Assembly (NCBI RefSeq): GCF_910592395.1
Contig: NC_088312.1
Location: forward strand, 20,715,292-20,779,291
Length of the DNA: 64,000 nucleotides
Reading direction: 5' to 3'
From: Lineus longissimus
Taxonomy: Eukaryota; Nemertea; Pilidiophora; Heteronemertea; Lineidae
Shown: positions 1-14,400 of the stretch, in pieces
How positions within the stretch are numbered: the stretch's first letter is position 1
Layout: the number at the start of each line of letters is the position of its first letter
The notes under the pieces: generated by a model
Seen by the model: the letters and a program-made list of their open reading frames with translations, nothing else
The model's database searches: none
What the model was told of the DNA's origin: nothing
Made by a program: the position numbers and the translations under genes

Positions 1-3000
1 GCTCTTGAAATAATTGTATGAAAGGGTTAACAAAGACGACATTCGTATAAATATGAATATACACCTAAATCAACTTATGAAAAGAAGAGAAGTGTTAGAA
101 AACCAATGGGGATTGATAATATGTTTTGAAGCATGACAAAACTTGGAGAATATCAAGAAGAGGGGTTGTAGCTATAGTCTGTGTCACCACAACTTGCCTT
201 AACTATCAGAGCCGTTTCCACACAAAACTTTACAGCCCCTCATGTAGCTCAACACAGATGATCTTGATATAGTTAGCTTTAGTTTGAATTTGTGTGGGTA
301 CTTTTAATTGTAATGGTAATAGGAGGGAATATTTTGAAACAACTCAAGCACGGCCATCGGATTTAATAGTCAACATGTCAATAGGGTTTGCAAGTAATTG
401 TCACGGGAAAAACAAGTTGTAGCCTGTAAGTTACGCATAAGTACACGTTTGGCTGAAAAGACTCATTGGGTCATTTATAAGCCGGGTATGGAAATTCTCA
501 ATGTGATCATACCCTTACAATGGGGGGCTTGGTTATATGGCCAATGCATTATGATATACACTGGGACTACTGTGCAATGGGTCATGCAAATGACAATTTA
601 GAATTCTTGAACTTGCTAAGTCAGTGAGACTAAAACTATTTCTCTGCTCTGTGAGATCTTAAAGTTACCAGACACTTTCTTCTGTGATTGCAATCACTGA
701 AGCCTTAAAGTCACTTTCGACTTTTCTTCAATTATGCAGCTTTGGCCATTTGAAAAAGGAATGCAAATGCTTCAACTCGACAGCAATTCCTTTCCAATGG
801 AAGCAAAGCTCTCACAATATGGAAATCAAAATCTTCACCAGAAAAAAACATTGAAATGCCTGAAGCACTTGAACGTGATACAAATGCACTTAGCATCCCT
901 CCCCCATATCACGGACGAATAACACCATTTACGGGCAATGTGTAGGATCGTCAAGGAAAATGGCACATTTCCGTAAATGAATGGATGACACCTGCGATAC
1001 ATTTATCGATTGCTAAATGCCAATGGTGTTGTGAAAGGATCGTCGGGATTACCGATAAGCATGCCAATATTTTGAGGCCGTAGGACAAATGGTCTCGATA
1101 CCACAGAGGCTATTCTGGGTTATCAGACAGTGCTGCTATGGAGGGAACACAGAATGGATGCTGAGGTGGGGGAGAAAAGAATTGGGTTGCCAAAATATTA
1201 CAGCTTTTCGGCGACCAAATGCTTAACAACTGAGTTACGCAGCCACAAAAAAGTTAGGATTTTTCGTATGAACTGCAAGGTAGTTACAGATAAATCCAGT
1301 ACTCCATCATACATTCTTCTTTTCGACAGTTCAAACTACCATTACACCTCACCCAATGGTTCCACAATCCTGTTCAAATTAGAATGGCTTCAGAAATGGC
1401 CATTCATTATCTCTGTGGGTGTAAAGGTGAAAAAGAATTGCAAACAACTTCTCTTACAGGTTGCATCTCAGCGGGTAGAAAAACCTTGGTAGGGAAGAAA
1501 CTATATATCACAGCTTCCGCCAGCAGCATGCATCAGCTGGTAACCTGACACCACAGGTAATAGTCAGCAGGCTTCGCACAGTCGGTTCCAATGATTTTTA
1601 ACAGAAGCCAAAGAAGTTCTTGTGGCCACAGTTGGCGAATGATCAAGACATCTACCAACGAAACTGCAGAAATTGCACATGCAGCTATGTTACCACTTCT
1701 AATGTTAGACCCTCTTTGACAATGCCACAAATATTCAAGACTTCAGAAAATACAGATATCTGATATCATGTATGCCAAAAACCTGAACTTCTATTTCAGA
1801 GAAAATTCGTTGCGTCAAATCAGAACCTTTGTACTGTCCATAACATAAACTATAAAAACATACGACATGTCACAACCAATAAGTGAATTCCACTGGTAGA
1901 ATCTGCCCAATGAATCTGATGAATATTTTATTGGTTTTGTTACAACAGCGAGAGACAAGTTCTCATCTGCCAATACTTTAGCTCTGCTGCGGCATTGCAC
2001 ATGAACTTTCCAAACAGCACTGAACACCAGGTGTGCCTGTACAATCCCTCTCCCCTTACACATCCATGCCTACAAATGCTTCCTGCATATCGAGTTGAGT
2101 TGCGGAAGGTGATTTTTAATCACTTGTTCCTCCATATTGATATTAAAGAAGGTAAATTATCATGATTTCGTCCATCCTAGCACGTTGCAAGTGCAGTGGC
2201 CAGATCAATATTAAGACAAACATACATTGGCTATTGTACTAACACCTTGTAGTTCAAGATGGATTTCTTCAAGATGGATCACTGCAAGAACTTGCAAACC
2301 GAACAGCCAGTCTTGCTGCACATTGCGGTAGTATGATTTGATTCCATAAATTCGCCCATCAAAAGCTTCTTAACGCTGAAATGGTAGAAACTGCCACAAT
2401 ATTTCAAAAGACAGCTTTGCATCTCTCTAAAAGTCGCCCAAACAGCTCTAATATGACAGATCTGCTCGGTGTTGCATGAAGAATACGTAAATCCCGTCAC
2501 CCATTAGTCCATTAGGATATTTACACGGAAACCAGAGGCTGCAGCTCTGGCTCCATCAGGTCATCAACGCAAGCGAGATATGACTTACAAAGAATTACCG
2601 TCATTTATTGGTGACGGTAATCGGAGATACCGGATTAGCGTGTGGCCATCTCATTACTTCTGGACGAAAGTCATAATCTATCTATCCATTGTAAGAAGGC
2701 AATGTTTTATGTCATTACAAAGACGCAAGGCTTTGCCACCACCAATACAAAGAACGGTAAAGGACATTTAAAAGGAAATTTCTCATCAGAAAGAGATCTA
2801 CCATGATGATATTAGTGATGAAGAGCTGAGTGCAACTCTTCTCGGCAGCAAGTTGATCTGCTAATAGAAAGCTTAATGACCCTCTCATTCCTAAAAGGTA
2901 CTGTTATCCGTCTTTGCAATCAATAGAAATATTTCAAGTTTTTTTTTATTTGGGGGATCATTAACTTCAAAAAAAATTTATTTCACCAATTGCACTGATA

Positions 3001-5859
3001 GGCTAAAGGAAAGAAGTGCGCTCCCAAAGCGACTTTCACCATCAGCTGTAGCCAAATAGGCAAGGAAACAAACCTGATGTTGACCATCATCAATCACTCT
3101 TCGACAAAGCCGGTTTACATTTTTCTCTCAAGAAACCCACACACAAATCAAAAGATCAATTGCCTCTGTGAACATGCTCTATCAAGCTTGCGAAATCAAA
3201 GCCAAAGGGCAATTGTAAGTCTTCCATTTCACTTGCCCTTCCAGTCACACTCGTAGTCATGTCACTCAGTCGACACGCAACAAGTTAATCATGGTTTAAC
3301 CAGGAGGGGAAACTAAGTACTAGGGCTTCATCAAACCGTCCAACACCGCGCTAAAAGCTAACTCATTCATTACACCAAGGATCGGAAACAAGGCTATTCA
3401 ATTAAAAGATAATCTCCCTTAGGCAACGCGGTGATACTTAAAATTGCCTGGCTGTGATGCTTGGGATGCAAAAAGCACAGACTTTCCTTGTGATTATTAG
3501 GAACAAGGCTATTGTGGCATTAGCGAAAATACTACCAACAACAACACTGTCTGGGTAGCGTGTTCGTAACACTCAGAGACAATTTTCTGTCACAATGCAG
3601 CACTATTAGCACAGCTTAGTGTTTTGCTGCATCAAGTTGTGGTTTAACGAAAATTGCCCAGGAGAAATTGTGAGTTGGTCTCTTTTGATTTTCCATTATA
3701 ACACTACTTAGTATCAGGGGAACGATATCCACAAGCGCCGTGGGATGGAAGCGAGATCTGTCGTTGGTCGATCTGCCTTTGATGTATTAATTTGTATGGC
3801 AGTGTTGATGAAACATTAGAAGCGTTGATAAAAGGAGGCTTGGAGAAATACTTGTTGGTCTGAGGCTATAACCAGTTTCGGTGTGGTACGTTCCTCGAGT
3901 GTAAAAATCCGAAATTGAATATGAAGTTACACACACTTTGGAACATTTGCTAATTTTTGCAAGAGTGGCTCAGCAATTCAATTTGTTAGTGCTAAAAACT
4001 CCTTTCGTAAGACAATGAGGAACAGACCACAGAAAAACATTGTCTTCCTTAATCAACGCATTTATGCATACAATTATTGCATTAGAGCAAGAGCACTTTA
4101 ACACTAACGCTTGTCTTTGAAGCGTAATGTAAGCTCCTCCTTCAGTGAGACTACAGCGACAGAACCTTGAAAAATTCTGTAGCTTTCTTGTTAAACAGCT
4201 CAACAGCTGACAGTGGAATTGGAGAGGCTGCTAACTCATTAGTTTCTCTAACACTGATCATGAACGCTTGGCAGGAAGATGGCCCCGACCTTAGCAGCTG
4301 CAGCATAATAGCGCTACACTTATTTATCAATGATGGGGACAGATGGTTTTGCCTTCAAATGATCATGGTGTAGGGTCTTTTTGTTTTTTCGTCAAAGCTG
4401 TAACCAAAGGTGTTCAACATGAAAGAATTAGTGTAGCGGTTTAACTTCAACAGCAAATTCTGCATGGGCACAGCCAGCCTAACATGTTGGAAGTGTGTGG
4501 TGAGCAGCATGGGAGGGTCTTTAAGGAAATGAATTTTACCCTTAACAAAACCTTCTTCAAATGATCAACAACGGCGTCTCGCCATAGTTGACTGCAAAAC
4601 ACTGGATATAACAGTTAGAGCTGTTTTGCTTTATACCATGAAACACATCAATGATATATTGTCGTTGTATGATATACGAAAATAACCACATTTTACATTT
4701 GTGTCATAGCACTATCTTCGATAGGTACATTCCCAAGAGGCAAATATGCGTGGTGTCATCGAAAGGAGTTTCGTTGACCAATGTGTTCATATTACGCTGA
4801 GATCTCAAGTGACGAGGAATGTCTATAAAACTGCAATGAAGAAAAGAAGAATCGCGGCTGTGTCGATTCCCAGCGTGCTTAGCAGTACCAAATGGGAAAT
4901 CTCTCACGTTGCATTCACATCACAACAGATAATTCTCAGTGAAACTTATATCGAAACACCTTTACAAGAAGATACCAATATCATGCATGGTCTTTCAAGC
5001 TAGTTTTTAAATCTGTCATAGACAATGGCAAGGTTTATAGCAGAGTACCAAGGGATAGCCAATAGTCGGAATGCCATGGAAACAGCCAAAATGGCAAGTG
5101 CGTGGGATTACATGTCGCGAGATGTCTTTATAACAATGCTAGAGGAAATCTGAGTTGGGTTTTTTCCCATTGTTTTTGTCTCTAATATTGCTGAAGATAA
5201 AACAATCTCCTACTATCATGAACTTTTGCTCACATTCTCATCTCAAGTGCAAAGAAATCACAACAATCACTCAATACCACACCCCAGAGGACTGGATGGC
5301 TGGCATAGCTAGCCATAGCTGCAATTTATTAACACTAAGTTCCAGCCGAAGCAAGACTCGAGCCGGGCGATTCCCTTTGGGATAAATCACAACTAAAATA
5401 ACTCCCATAAGTCCAGCCATAGCAAAGTAAGTCTCCGATGGCATAGTGTGTCTCCGATCGGCGGCGGATCACGTCGGAGAAACACTAGGAGATAATGGCA
5501 TAGCGAGTGCCTCATCAATCCACTTCCTGCAGCGGCCCATCAATATATGACGTAGGAAAACACAGGAGATCCGTAGAGGAAATGGGCCCAACAAACAGGA
5601 TAAAGAGAGCGTCGATCGAGGACTGCTTGAAAGTTGAAACAACTGGGCACCATGGAAGAAAAATAATGAAAAATTCCAATGCACTTTTATGAAGTAACAT
5701 CAAAAGACTTGCAAAATGCAGAAATGATTGTTTGGAGTAAGATAAGACTCGTTTGGTTAAATCATCATTTCTTGCATTAGCTGAATGACCTCAAACTATC
5801 ACAACCATGACTTCTATCTAACATTGACCTCTTCTAGTCATAACATTTTTGGAAGTGAC
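1..5859. other. gene-free stretch, nothing recognised
   Basis: Only short open frames are present, on both strands, none with a domain I recognise and none joined by convincing splice sites. The longest (1130-1492, plus) has no family resemblance. The stretch is either intergenic or part of a very large final intron of the minus-strand STAR gene to its right. Confidence 0.5.
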
Positions 5860-6086
5860 TACTTGGCAAGCCCGGCTTACCAAACAGCGACTTTTTCTTG
5901 TCCTGAATGGAGAGCCGAACTCATTAATATTAAAGTAAAGTCTCCAGCTCGCCAAACAGGGTAGATTTTTTACCTGTTTGGCAAGCCCGGCTGGCAGAAC
6001 AGGGTGGCTTTTTAGTGCTGTTTGGCAAGCGGCTCTCCAAACAGGACAAAAAAAGATGCCTGTTCGGCGAGCGGCTTGCCAAATAG
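5860..6086. repeat. array of short palindromes built on TTGGCAAGC / GCTTGCCAA
   Basis: Four to five copies of a module in which TTGGCAAGC is followed a few bases later by an inverted relative (CTCCAAACAG, CTTACCAAACAG or GCTTGCCAA). Each copy could form a small hairpin. Copies lie near 5864, 5950, 5976, 6019 and 6058, separated by T-rich spacers. The array also creates overlapping spurious open frames on the minus strand. Origin unknown. Confidence 0.6.
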
Positions 6087-9000
6087 ACCCGACCAACATT
6101 TTTATGAGATGCCATATTTCCCAAAGAAGACTACAGACTTAACAGGAGACACCAACCAATCACCAGACTACTTTTCAAGTTAATGGTCATCCCAGTTATA
6201 AGTTCAGTACTCAGTTCCACGGATGATCTGCTCAGAACAGGACATGAGTTATGCCAAAGAGGCCATTAAGCCAGTCATCCATGGTGCTTCTGTTCAGGCA
6301 GATCTAGCCAAGGCTTTAATCACATAGTGATTTTTCAACTTAAATGGACTTATTTCTCTCATATATAACCATACAACAAAGTTTTAAAGGATATGCGTAA
6401 GATGTCTGAGCATGCAACTTATCTTCACACTCAAGACATAACCAAAGACCTAACCATAAATTCACATATCCACTGAACATGCCAATGGCCAAATTCCTAA
6501 CCAAAATCACCCTACAGAATTTGCCTTCCCAATAAATAGGGGAATATAAATGACTTATAAATGTCTCTCCATGTTGATACATATATCGACTTGTGTACAA
6601 TCACGGCAAATACATTTCTTCGGATGGTATCCTAGGTTATGGTACACTTATCGTAACACAGCATAAAACCTACTCAAAGGATTTTTTAAAGATTACACCG
6701 TCTCAAAAGGTCAAAGAGTCTATCAAAACGTTCAGCTTTCTGTAATCACCCTTATAACATGACAACAAGATATTTAATTGAGTAGACAAATTCACATATA
6801 TACCAGTACGAAACGTAATTTAAGGCAATTTTCAAATGCTGATGGGTACTTCAAGCATTGTGCAGGCAAAAAGACACTAATTAGTTATCATTGTGCCAAT
6901 TCCACTACAGTACTGCACCGACGGCATCGCATTACATTCTCCATCTTAGAATCGAATATCAAAGGGAAGCTGAGTACCATCTAATTAGAACACGACAAGG
7001 AAGACACTGACAGTCATAGATTCACAAAATTTCCATCCACATCCAAGTATGACAATATTTCGCCCAAAGCTTCTTACAAATTTCGTCATGATCAAGAAAG
7101 TAATGTTATAAAACATCGAATAAGAAATTAATTTCTTTTCGTCTGATGCTACGAGTATAACAGTACCTTACGTATGAACAAATTCCAATGACATTGGGTT
7201 TTTTTATGGATGCACTTGGTATTTCTACAAGAGTCAAAGCTTTTATAAATTTTACTAAAAGTTGGAATATGGGCATTTATGAACATTCCAAATAAATTCC
7301 AATGATCTACTGGTACTCCCAGACTTTGCTGGGAAGATTTTAGGATGTCAATACGAGCTCGGCGTTCGGAACGAGGTGGAAAAATGGAAGACAGCGTGGG
7401 TTAAGTATTTTCCGATAAGAAGCGTGTGCCGGTGACGGATATGATCCTGAGCACATTTTAGTGGAAAATGCAATTTAGGTAATGGTATGACAGAAAGAAG
7501 GATTGCCACTGAAGATTTCTCATTCAATCTTGTTGCAGTGAGGTTTTTTCTCCAAATGTATTCAGTCTTAGAACAAAATTAATGCTCTACATGGAATTAA
7601 ACATCTTTCTCAAGAAGTAATGTGGATGTGGCTACCCAGATGTTGATACATGCAGTTGGCATCATCAATCATGTTGAGCTGATGACTTATCAGGAGTCTG
7701 GTGATTTACCCTCTTGAACGAGGTCATAGCACCAAAAACATTGGTGTATTTTTCAAAGTAGTTGTACCAGTCTTTAGAGCAATGCATTTCCCATGTACTG
7801 TTAGAGCTGTTATCACTTTTTGCAAGGTTGGCAACAATTCCCAGGTATTTTACCATGTACCTCAGGTATTGGCAAGAACCATGGAAATCGCCCATCACTT
7901 GGTAACTGAGATAGAGGCACCCAAAGGTCACTTATTGATCTGGGAGGCTTTTATCAAAGCGGAGTCTTGCATACAATCAGGTATTCTTCCCATCCTGCAA
8001 CAGAGACTGCTAATTGTGCAGAGAGTGGATCGGGAGTGTATCGGTTACATCTAAGAGATAGGTGATCTCTCTATTGTGTGGGAGAACAGTGCAACATGAA
8101 CAGATCCAAGACTTGAAGACCACTGTCTGAGAGAGTCAGCCATATCCTCAAAGGTCAACAATGCAGGACATAACCAGGCCATCCTGAGCATGTTGACGAG
8201 AATAAACACCTAATTTCAGTTATTTACCATAAACATATTAGCAAGCTTCCTTACACATTTTTGATATCTCACATCAAGTTACTCCAACTTCAGAAAAATT
8301 GAAGGCTCTCTCACAAAGCAGAAGTTAAGATTAGTCAGGTCCTATCGCCAATTGAATCTTTGAACTCTCCATGCTAGATGAGCAACGTTTGAACCTTTCC
8401 AAACATTCATCATGAGAATACCTATCAGCCACCTTGGACCAGCACCAGCACCAGAGGCCAAGCCAACATGAAGTCAGTAATCACTGATCGGAACCTTTCG
8501 TGCCTCGCTCAATGATAACCGGTCTAGTGATCAAGACAGGACTTGAACAGTGGGATGAGGAAGATCCAGCTATGAACTGAGAAGTAGAAAATCTGCAAAT
8601 TGCTATGGAACCGACTGAAGGAAAAACTTCAACAAAGGTAAATCCTTTTCCATTTCCTCCTAAATTAAAATCATTGGAACATGGAATGCCTCGTAAAAAC
8701 AGTACAGTGTGGGTGGATGAAGCGATGGCATTGAAGCTTTATGCTCTGTCACTGATCACAGACTCAGGGGTAGAAATCGACATAGGCGAAGCTTATTAAG
8801 TGAAAGGACATTGCAGACTGACTGACAGTTTCAGGCTATATCTCACCATGCTCACACCAATAATTATTTACTGCACAACAAACCCGAATCAAATCAAAGG
8901 AAGATCGATGGTGAAATCTGTTCATTCCCATCGCGTGCCTCCCGGTATGAGGCTTGATAACTGGTGCCAACTGTGAACAAGGCTGATCGCATTCCCACAA

Positions 9001-11221
9001 AAACACGCCGAACAAACCATGTAGCTGGCAAGATACACGATCTATGTTACTTGTTCGGGCTGTGCTGGCTGGGTGAAGATGCAGGAACATGATCAGAAAA
9101 TCTTCTTTCATTCATCATGAAGAGTGTCTTCAACTGGACTGCTTCCAACACATGGACTGGCATGAGCAATTGATATTAACTCATACCTACAAGTATTACT
9201 ACAAAAGATAGTTGAAATATATCAAAACCAACTGTCAAATGGTCAACAGAATTGCCGAAAGTTGAGCATTCTTTTTCTTCATGACTTCTTAAACTCCAAA
9301 CCAGGCTTTCAATATCAATCCCATTTCGAAGTCAGTATGATATTTTATAGCAGAAAGAGGCATTTCAGCCAATTGTCGGTCATATTGACTGCTCAGCATC
9401 AAAACGACACGACAAGGAACTCAATTCTCAGATAAGTTTCTGAAAATGGTTTCATGGCATTGTTTATTCTTGACTGGATAAGGAATGTTCTATTGCTAGT
9501 GACAATGAGACGCACGATCAGCACAGCAAGTCAACCTTTCCGACCCGTAGACCATATCCACACACCTAAATCCTTCAATATGGATGTCACATATTCCATT
9601 CCTATCAGTCTCACTGGAGAGTAATAACCATATGTAAAGCCATGCCACGCATGAAAATAGGCACCGATTATTTTTGCGGATCATCTTTACAGTAGCTGTC
9701 AGACGAGACGACAAAAACTCGCTCATGTACATTACACGGCGAGGTGGTTCTGATGATATAAATGGTCTTTCGAGCAGACGCTCATGACTTCTTCTACCAA
9801 TCAGCCATATTCCTATTAGTATTCAATCTCAGGCTAACCATGGGAGCAATGGCTTAATTCGGTCCACGTGGGGATACTTGGTTGGGCAGGGCAGATGGCC
9901 AATATACACAGGAACTGAACGGTGGGAAACGTCTTGGAGAAATACGCTCGAGTATGATGTCTTTAGTATTTGGTCAATAAAGCAGCATCGCTGACCATAA
10001 ATGTTTCCTCAAGAGGAAATAGCCTATTATTTGTTGTCAGGAGCAGTCAATCCAGTGTTGTAGTTGATATTTTGACCACTAACTGAGGTGGGATATAGTC
10101 ATATAGAAATCAATATGTATTGGTCTTCCAATTTCTAAACTGTGGCGAGGAAATTCTAGCGGTACCGTAGAGAAATCAGGAATAATGGGATGTCATGCCG
10201 GACGATTGTGATGATTTGAGCAGTCAGATGCAAGAATAGCCTGCCAGTGTGGATGCAAGATTGGATGGCTCATCGCGAGAATGCGGGTCCTCGTTGCTTG
10301 ATGGTATTTTTGGTTGACTGCTTTAGTGGCCGGTGAAGATGGCCAGATCGTAAATGGGATGGCCATCCAGAGGGAGGTCAATCACACTCAATCATATTCT
10401 TTAACATTTTAACTGATGCTGTTTATTTCCTCAGGCCACTCTTTTCATTTGCATGGTCAAGCAACTCGTACAACTGCATGCTGGCGATTTTGTGAATGCC
10501 GTCCGCCATAAAAAGATACTGAAACAAACCAGAGTAATCGATACACAATCGTTTGGTTGCAGCTGGACATCCGTCTGCATTAATTGATCATGAGGCAAAT
10601 GATTATTTCAGATATCTTACAGTCCAATATGGAGCAGTCAATAGTTTTCCCATAGCCAGTTTAATTGACTATTGCACATGAAGATATTGAACAACTCAAA
10701 TATTCCTCAAGCCATTCAAAAATGAGAATTTGACGAACTACTCCTCAAGTCATGAACTGCTTTGAAAATCTCAGTCAACTGATGCTGATAGTGCCCAACT
10801 ATGATTACATGAAGTAATTCTATAACATTTTCTGATCACATTCTAATGAATTCTTCATATAAAGAAATGTACATGAAGAACGATAATCTCAACTCCAATG
10901 AGCATAGAGAGGATCTTCATTAGCCCAAGTAATGACTTTGATCCAAAGAGTAGGCATCGTCAAATTCCCCTAATGGACACCGGCAGAAAGAAGCAACATG
11001 GAATGACAACACGGCCAATGCCAACTTCAAACACATGATATCACATAGACAAGAACTCTGCCAGGAAAAGGAAATCATCGAAGCCAGTTTTGATGTCGAG
11101 GAATTGGAGAAGAAAGACAGTATTACAGCGTTGTCGGTATGCCAATATGCGACGGTGAAAGAACCTCTGGCAGTTTCGCAGCAGATAATAGCACGATTAT
11201 GTAAAACCACCACTTGCCCAG
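6087..11221. other. gene-free stretch, nothing recognised
   Basis: No supported exon, RNA gene or transposon domain seen. Short open frames (for example 7701-8054 plus, 8836-9111 minus) lack recognisable motifs or flanking splice signals that join into a gene. Confidence 0.45.
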
Positions 11222-11474
11222 AGGTCAAGGTCTATTGTTGTAAGCAGTAGCCTTGACCTCAGTATTGTAATGAGTGCCACACGGGCTAGAAGGACAAGGT
11301 CAATTTCTCATATTCAGTGACCTTGACCTTGATTCTATCATCATCAAGTGCTAAAGGTTTGAATGGTCAAGGTCAGAGTTTGTACAATAACCTTCACCTT
11401 GAAATGTAATGACCTTCAACCAGACCTACACAACAACCATCACCTTGACCTAGATGGTGGAAAGGTGCTCAAGG
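11222..11474. repeat. cluster of AAGGTCA/TGACCTT half-sites
   Basis: Five exact AAGGTCA or TGACCTT heptamers occur at 11296-11302, 11318-11324, 11324-11330, 11369-11375 and 11410-11416. Near matches lie at about 11223, 11252, 11388, 11440 and 11465. The extended form TCAAGGTCA is the known monomer-binding site of ERR and NR5A/FTZ-F1 nuclear receptors. The same TGACCTTG core recurs in the mosaic repeat at 19.3-20.1 kb, so this may be a repeat relic rather than an enhancer. Confidence 0.5.
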
Positions 11475-14400
11475 TAGGCGGACACTGGAGTTGGATGCAG
11501 CAAACATCAATCATGGCCAACTCAACAGAAATTGCCTGACTTATCTTTGTCAGGTGGAGTAAGGTAAATACGAAATAGCTTCCCACACCTGGGGAGTATT
11601 TTGCCATGGTTTCTTTTGTAAGCCATGACAATCATGATGCATTACCGCAGGCTCTGAAACATTCCTCAAGAGGCTGGTATCTTCTCCCGGTCTAAAAATA
11701 CCAAACAACCCACGGAATGAATGCAAAATCAATGTCGAAATCTGCCCAAAGGCAGGATACCTGCTTGGCCAAAACCACATACCTATTTCAGTGGCTTGAG
11801 ATATTTTTAATTTTCTTCAGGATTTGGTGTTACACTCAACCTGCATTTGATTTTAAGATAGAGCACTCCAGTGCAACTTACTAACCAAACAAGTTGACTT
11901 TAGCCAACAGAAACTAAAGACTGATGTTCCCCATTTTCAAAAACGGTCAGTCGATTTGGAGAAGCCAGCGCCTTATGATAATGATTGCAAAGCCAGCTAC
12001 CAATATGGAAACAGAAAGATTGCCATTTCCAAGCTCCAAGTAGGAGATACAGTCAAAGATCCAGAGAGATAAAGTATCCTAATGCCAATGTCAATATTCC
12101 GCATCAATAGGGCAGCGGTGTCAGTTTCAGTGTCAGAATGACAGCATCAACATACTGTCAGCAAGGTATACTAAGCCTGGGGGATCGATTCTTGACTGTT
12201 TAGCAAGTTCATGGGGCGTGGAGCAGTGGGGAGATTACAGCTGAAATGTCTCAACTCTAAAGAAGTCGTTTCACAACGGATTAGGTACTAATACATCAAA
12301 CTTATACCTTAACAGCTCATAGCATTCCTCCTATGCCTACAGAAGCTAAATCTCCAGTGCACAACACCAGGAAATCCCGTAGGTTCTCACGTTATTACCA
12401 AATAATTGAATAGTTTTCCCCAAAGACCAGCTTCAGATGCCTAAAGTCCCTCTGAAATGTCTACACCATTGCAATACAACACTGCTTGCAGAATCTGCCA
12501 CGGTTAAAAAGATTTTGGGCACCTTTTTCAAGAAATCGATCAAGAGATTAGATCAGCATCAGCAGTGACTGAAATGTTTTCAACATCAGACAGGTGAGGA
12601 TGCTGTGGCTCGTTTTCCTCTATTCTATGGCAGTACCACTTAAAACCAATGTTCCCTGTCTCATGCACAAGAACAGATATCACCAAACAAGACAAATACA
12701 TCCACATTTTTGTCATATTTTTAAAGCTACACTAAATTCGATTTTCCGAGCTCAGGTGCATTCCTCGAGAGTGCTTTGCAAGACTGATGAGGAACCAAGG
12801 CAAACTAACGATGCCTTCTTCCCATTACCGGAGACATAAATTTCCTTCCACCACTCCAATAATTTAATTCCACCTTGTTTCATGATTGCGTTTTTGCATG
12901 CCTTTCAGTTTCATGTAATTACAATCTGAAGGTATTCTTAACCCTCTATGATTGATCAAAATAGGCTTCTTATACAGGTAATGGAAAGGGATTTACGGTC
13001 TATAGTTATGTTGTCGTAAAAGGTGACAGCAGAAGAAGGGCTTGACACCAAACTGATTGAGTGCAGAATTGCCATAATATGCATTCTGAATCCATCACAC
13101 TTTTGTGTTCACTTCTTAGGCACTTCATCATCGGTCCGTGACTATGGAAAACCAGGCAGAAGCTACATTACGGGCCATCGAGGGACCAAGCAAGAATGAT
13201 AAAAAACTCCCCATAACATGATCGAAACAGATTTGCCTGTATTGGTCCCATGGCCATAGAAGAAAATAAGTAGCATAATGATAAGATTCAATTTTCTAAG
13301 TGCGGCCTGCGGATGTGGCTTCGAGAAGCGGCACTCAGATAGATGGGAAAGTGACTGTCGGAATGACAGACCACGGGCTGAACAGAATACCCAAAGGAGT
13401 TATCCATGTGTATGACGTGAATATGTATCGGCCAGACGAAGATACGATTGATTTCTTGGATGGGTAGATAGTATAATATGAGGTACAGTCTCTTATGTGG
13501 GGACACAGATTGTAGCATCCAACGAGATACCGGTCCCAGTGCTGTACGCAGGACCACTGGAAGAGGCCTCCTATTAACATTGAGACAAAGTTACTTGAGG
13601 AGACTAAGCTACGTTCAACAGAGTACACAAAAGATTTCAGAATATTTCTGATCTTGTTTGTTTGTCTGGAAGATTTCCTTGCAAACAACCATGTGGGAAA
13701 CTTGGTTTTCTTGGCTGATCGAATCAAGTGCCACGTTAACTAAAGAAACGTGCAGTAATGAGGGGTAATGAGGACCGAGATCAAAGCGTTTTGCCTACAA
13801 GTTCATTTTTCTCGCCACTTCCTCAAGACATGTCGCCAGTAGCTCTTGTACAGAACCTCTGAGAACATGAAATGTGAACATGAAATATGAAACGTCTGGC
13901 GGAATACCAGTTGCATCTTTCACAGTAACGTATGTCATTACGGGAAGCTGCAGACAAAGCATACCCGAGGGACACTAGATCATCAATACCGTGGAAGATG
14001 ATCATCAATACGAATTCTGTTATCCTCCACCCAGAAAGCTGTAAGGTAATCCATAATGGTATTACACGTTTCGCTTTGTCGCAAGCTCGTCTCATTAATG
14101 CGACATCAAAGATATTATCGAGGCATGAAGCTGTTAAACCAACCACTGTGACTAGATCAACTAGTGTGCAATATCTACTGATCCATAATGAACGAAAGAA
14201 CGGTATGTTGATAAATAAGGAAAGCAGGAGGACATAGTCTTGCCAATAATAATAACATTATACAAGAAGGATCCAGATTTCATAGAAAGCGCAAGATGTA
14301 TCATGCTCATTAAAACTGAATCCAGTGTCTAGACAGGAAATTGTAGGTGACGGGCTCTAGGTTCAAGATGAAGTGAAAGCCCCCATTTCCAGTCTGAATA

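Noticed and set aside
1130-1492. 120-codon plus-strand frame
   Set aside because: No domain, no splice context, composition typical of random AT-rich frames.
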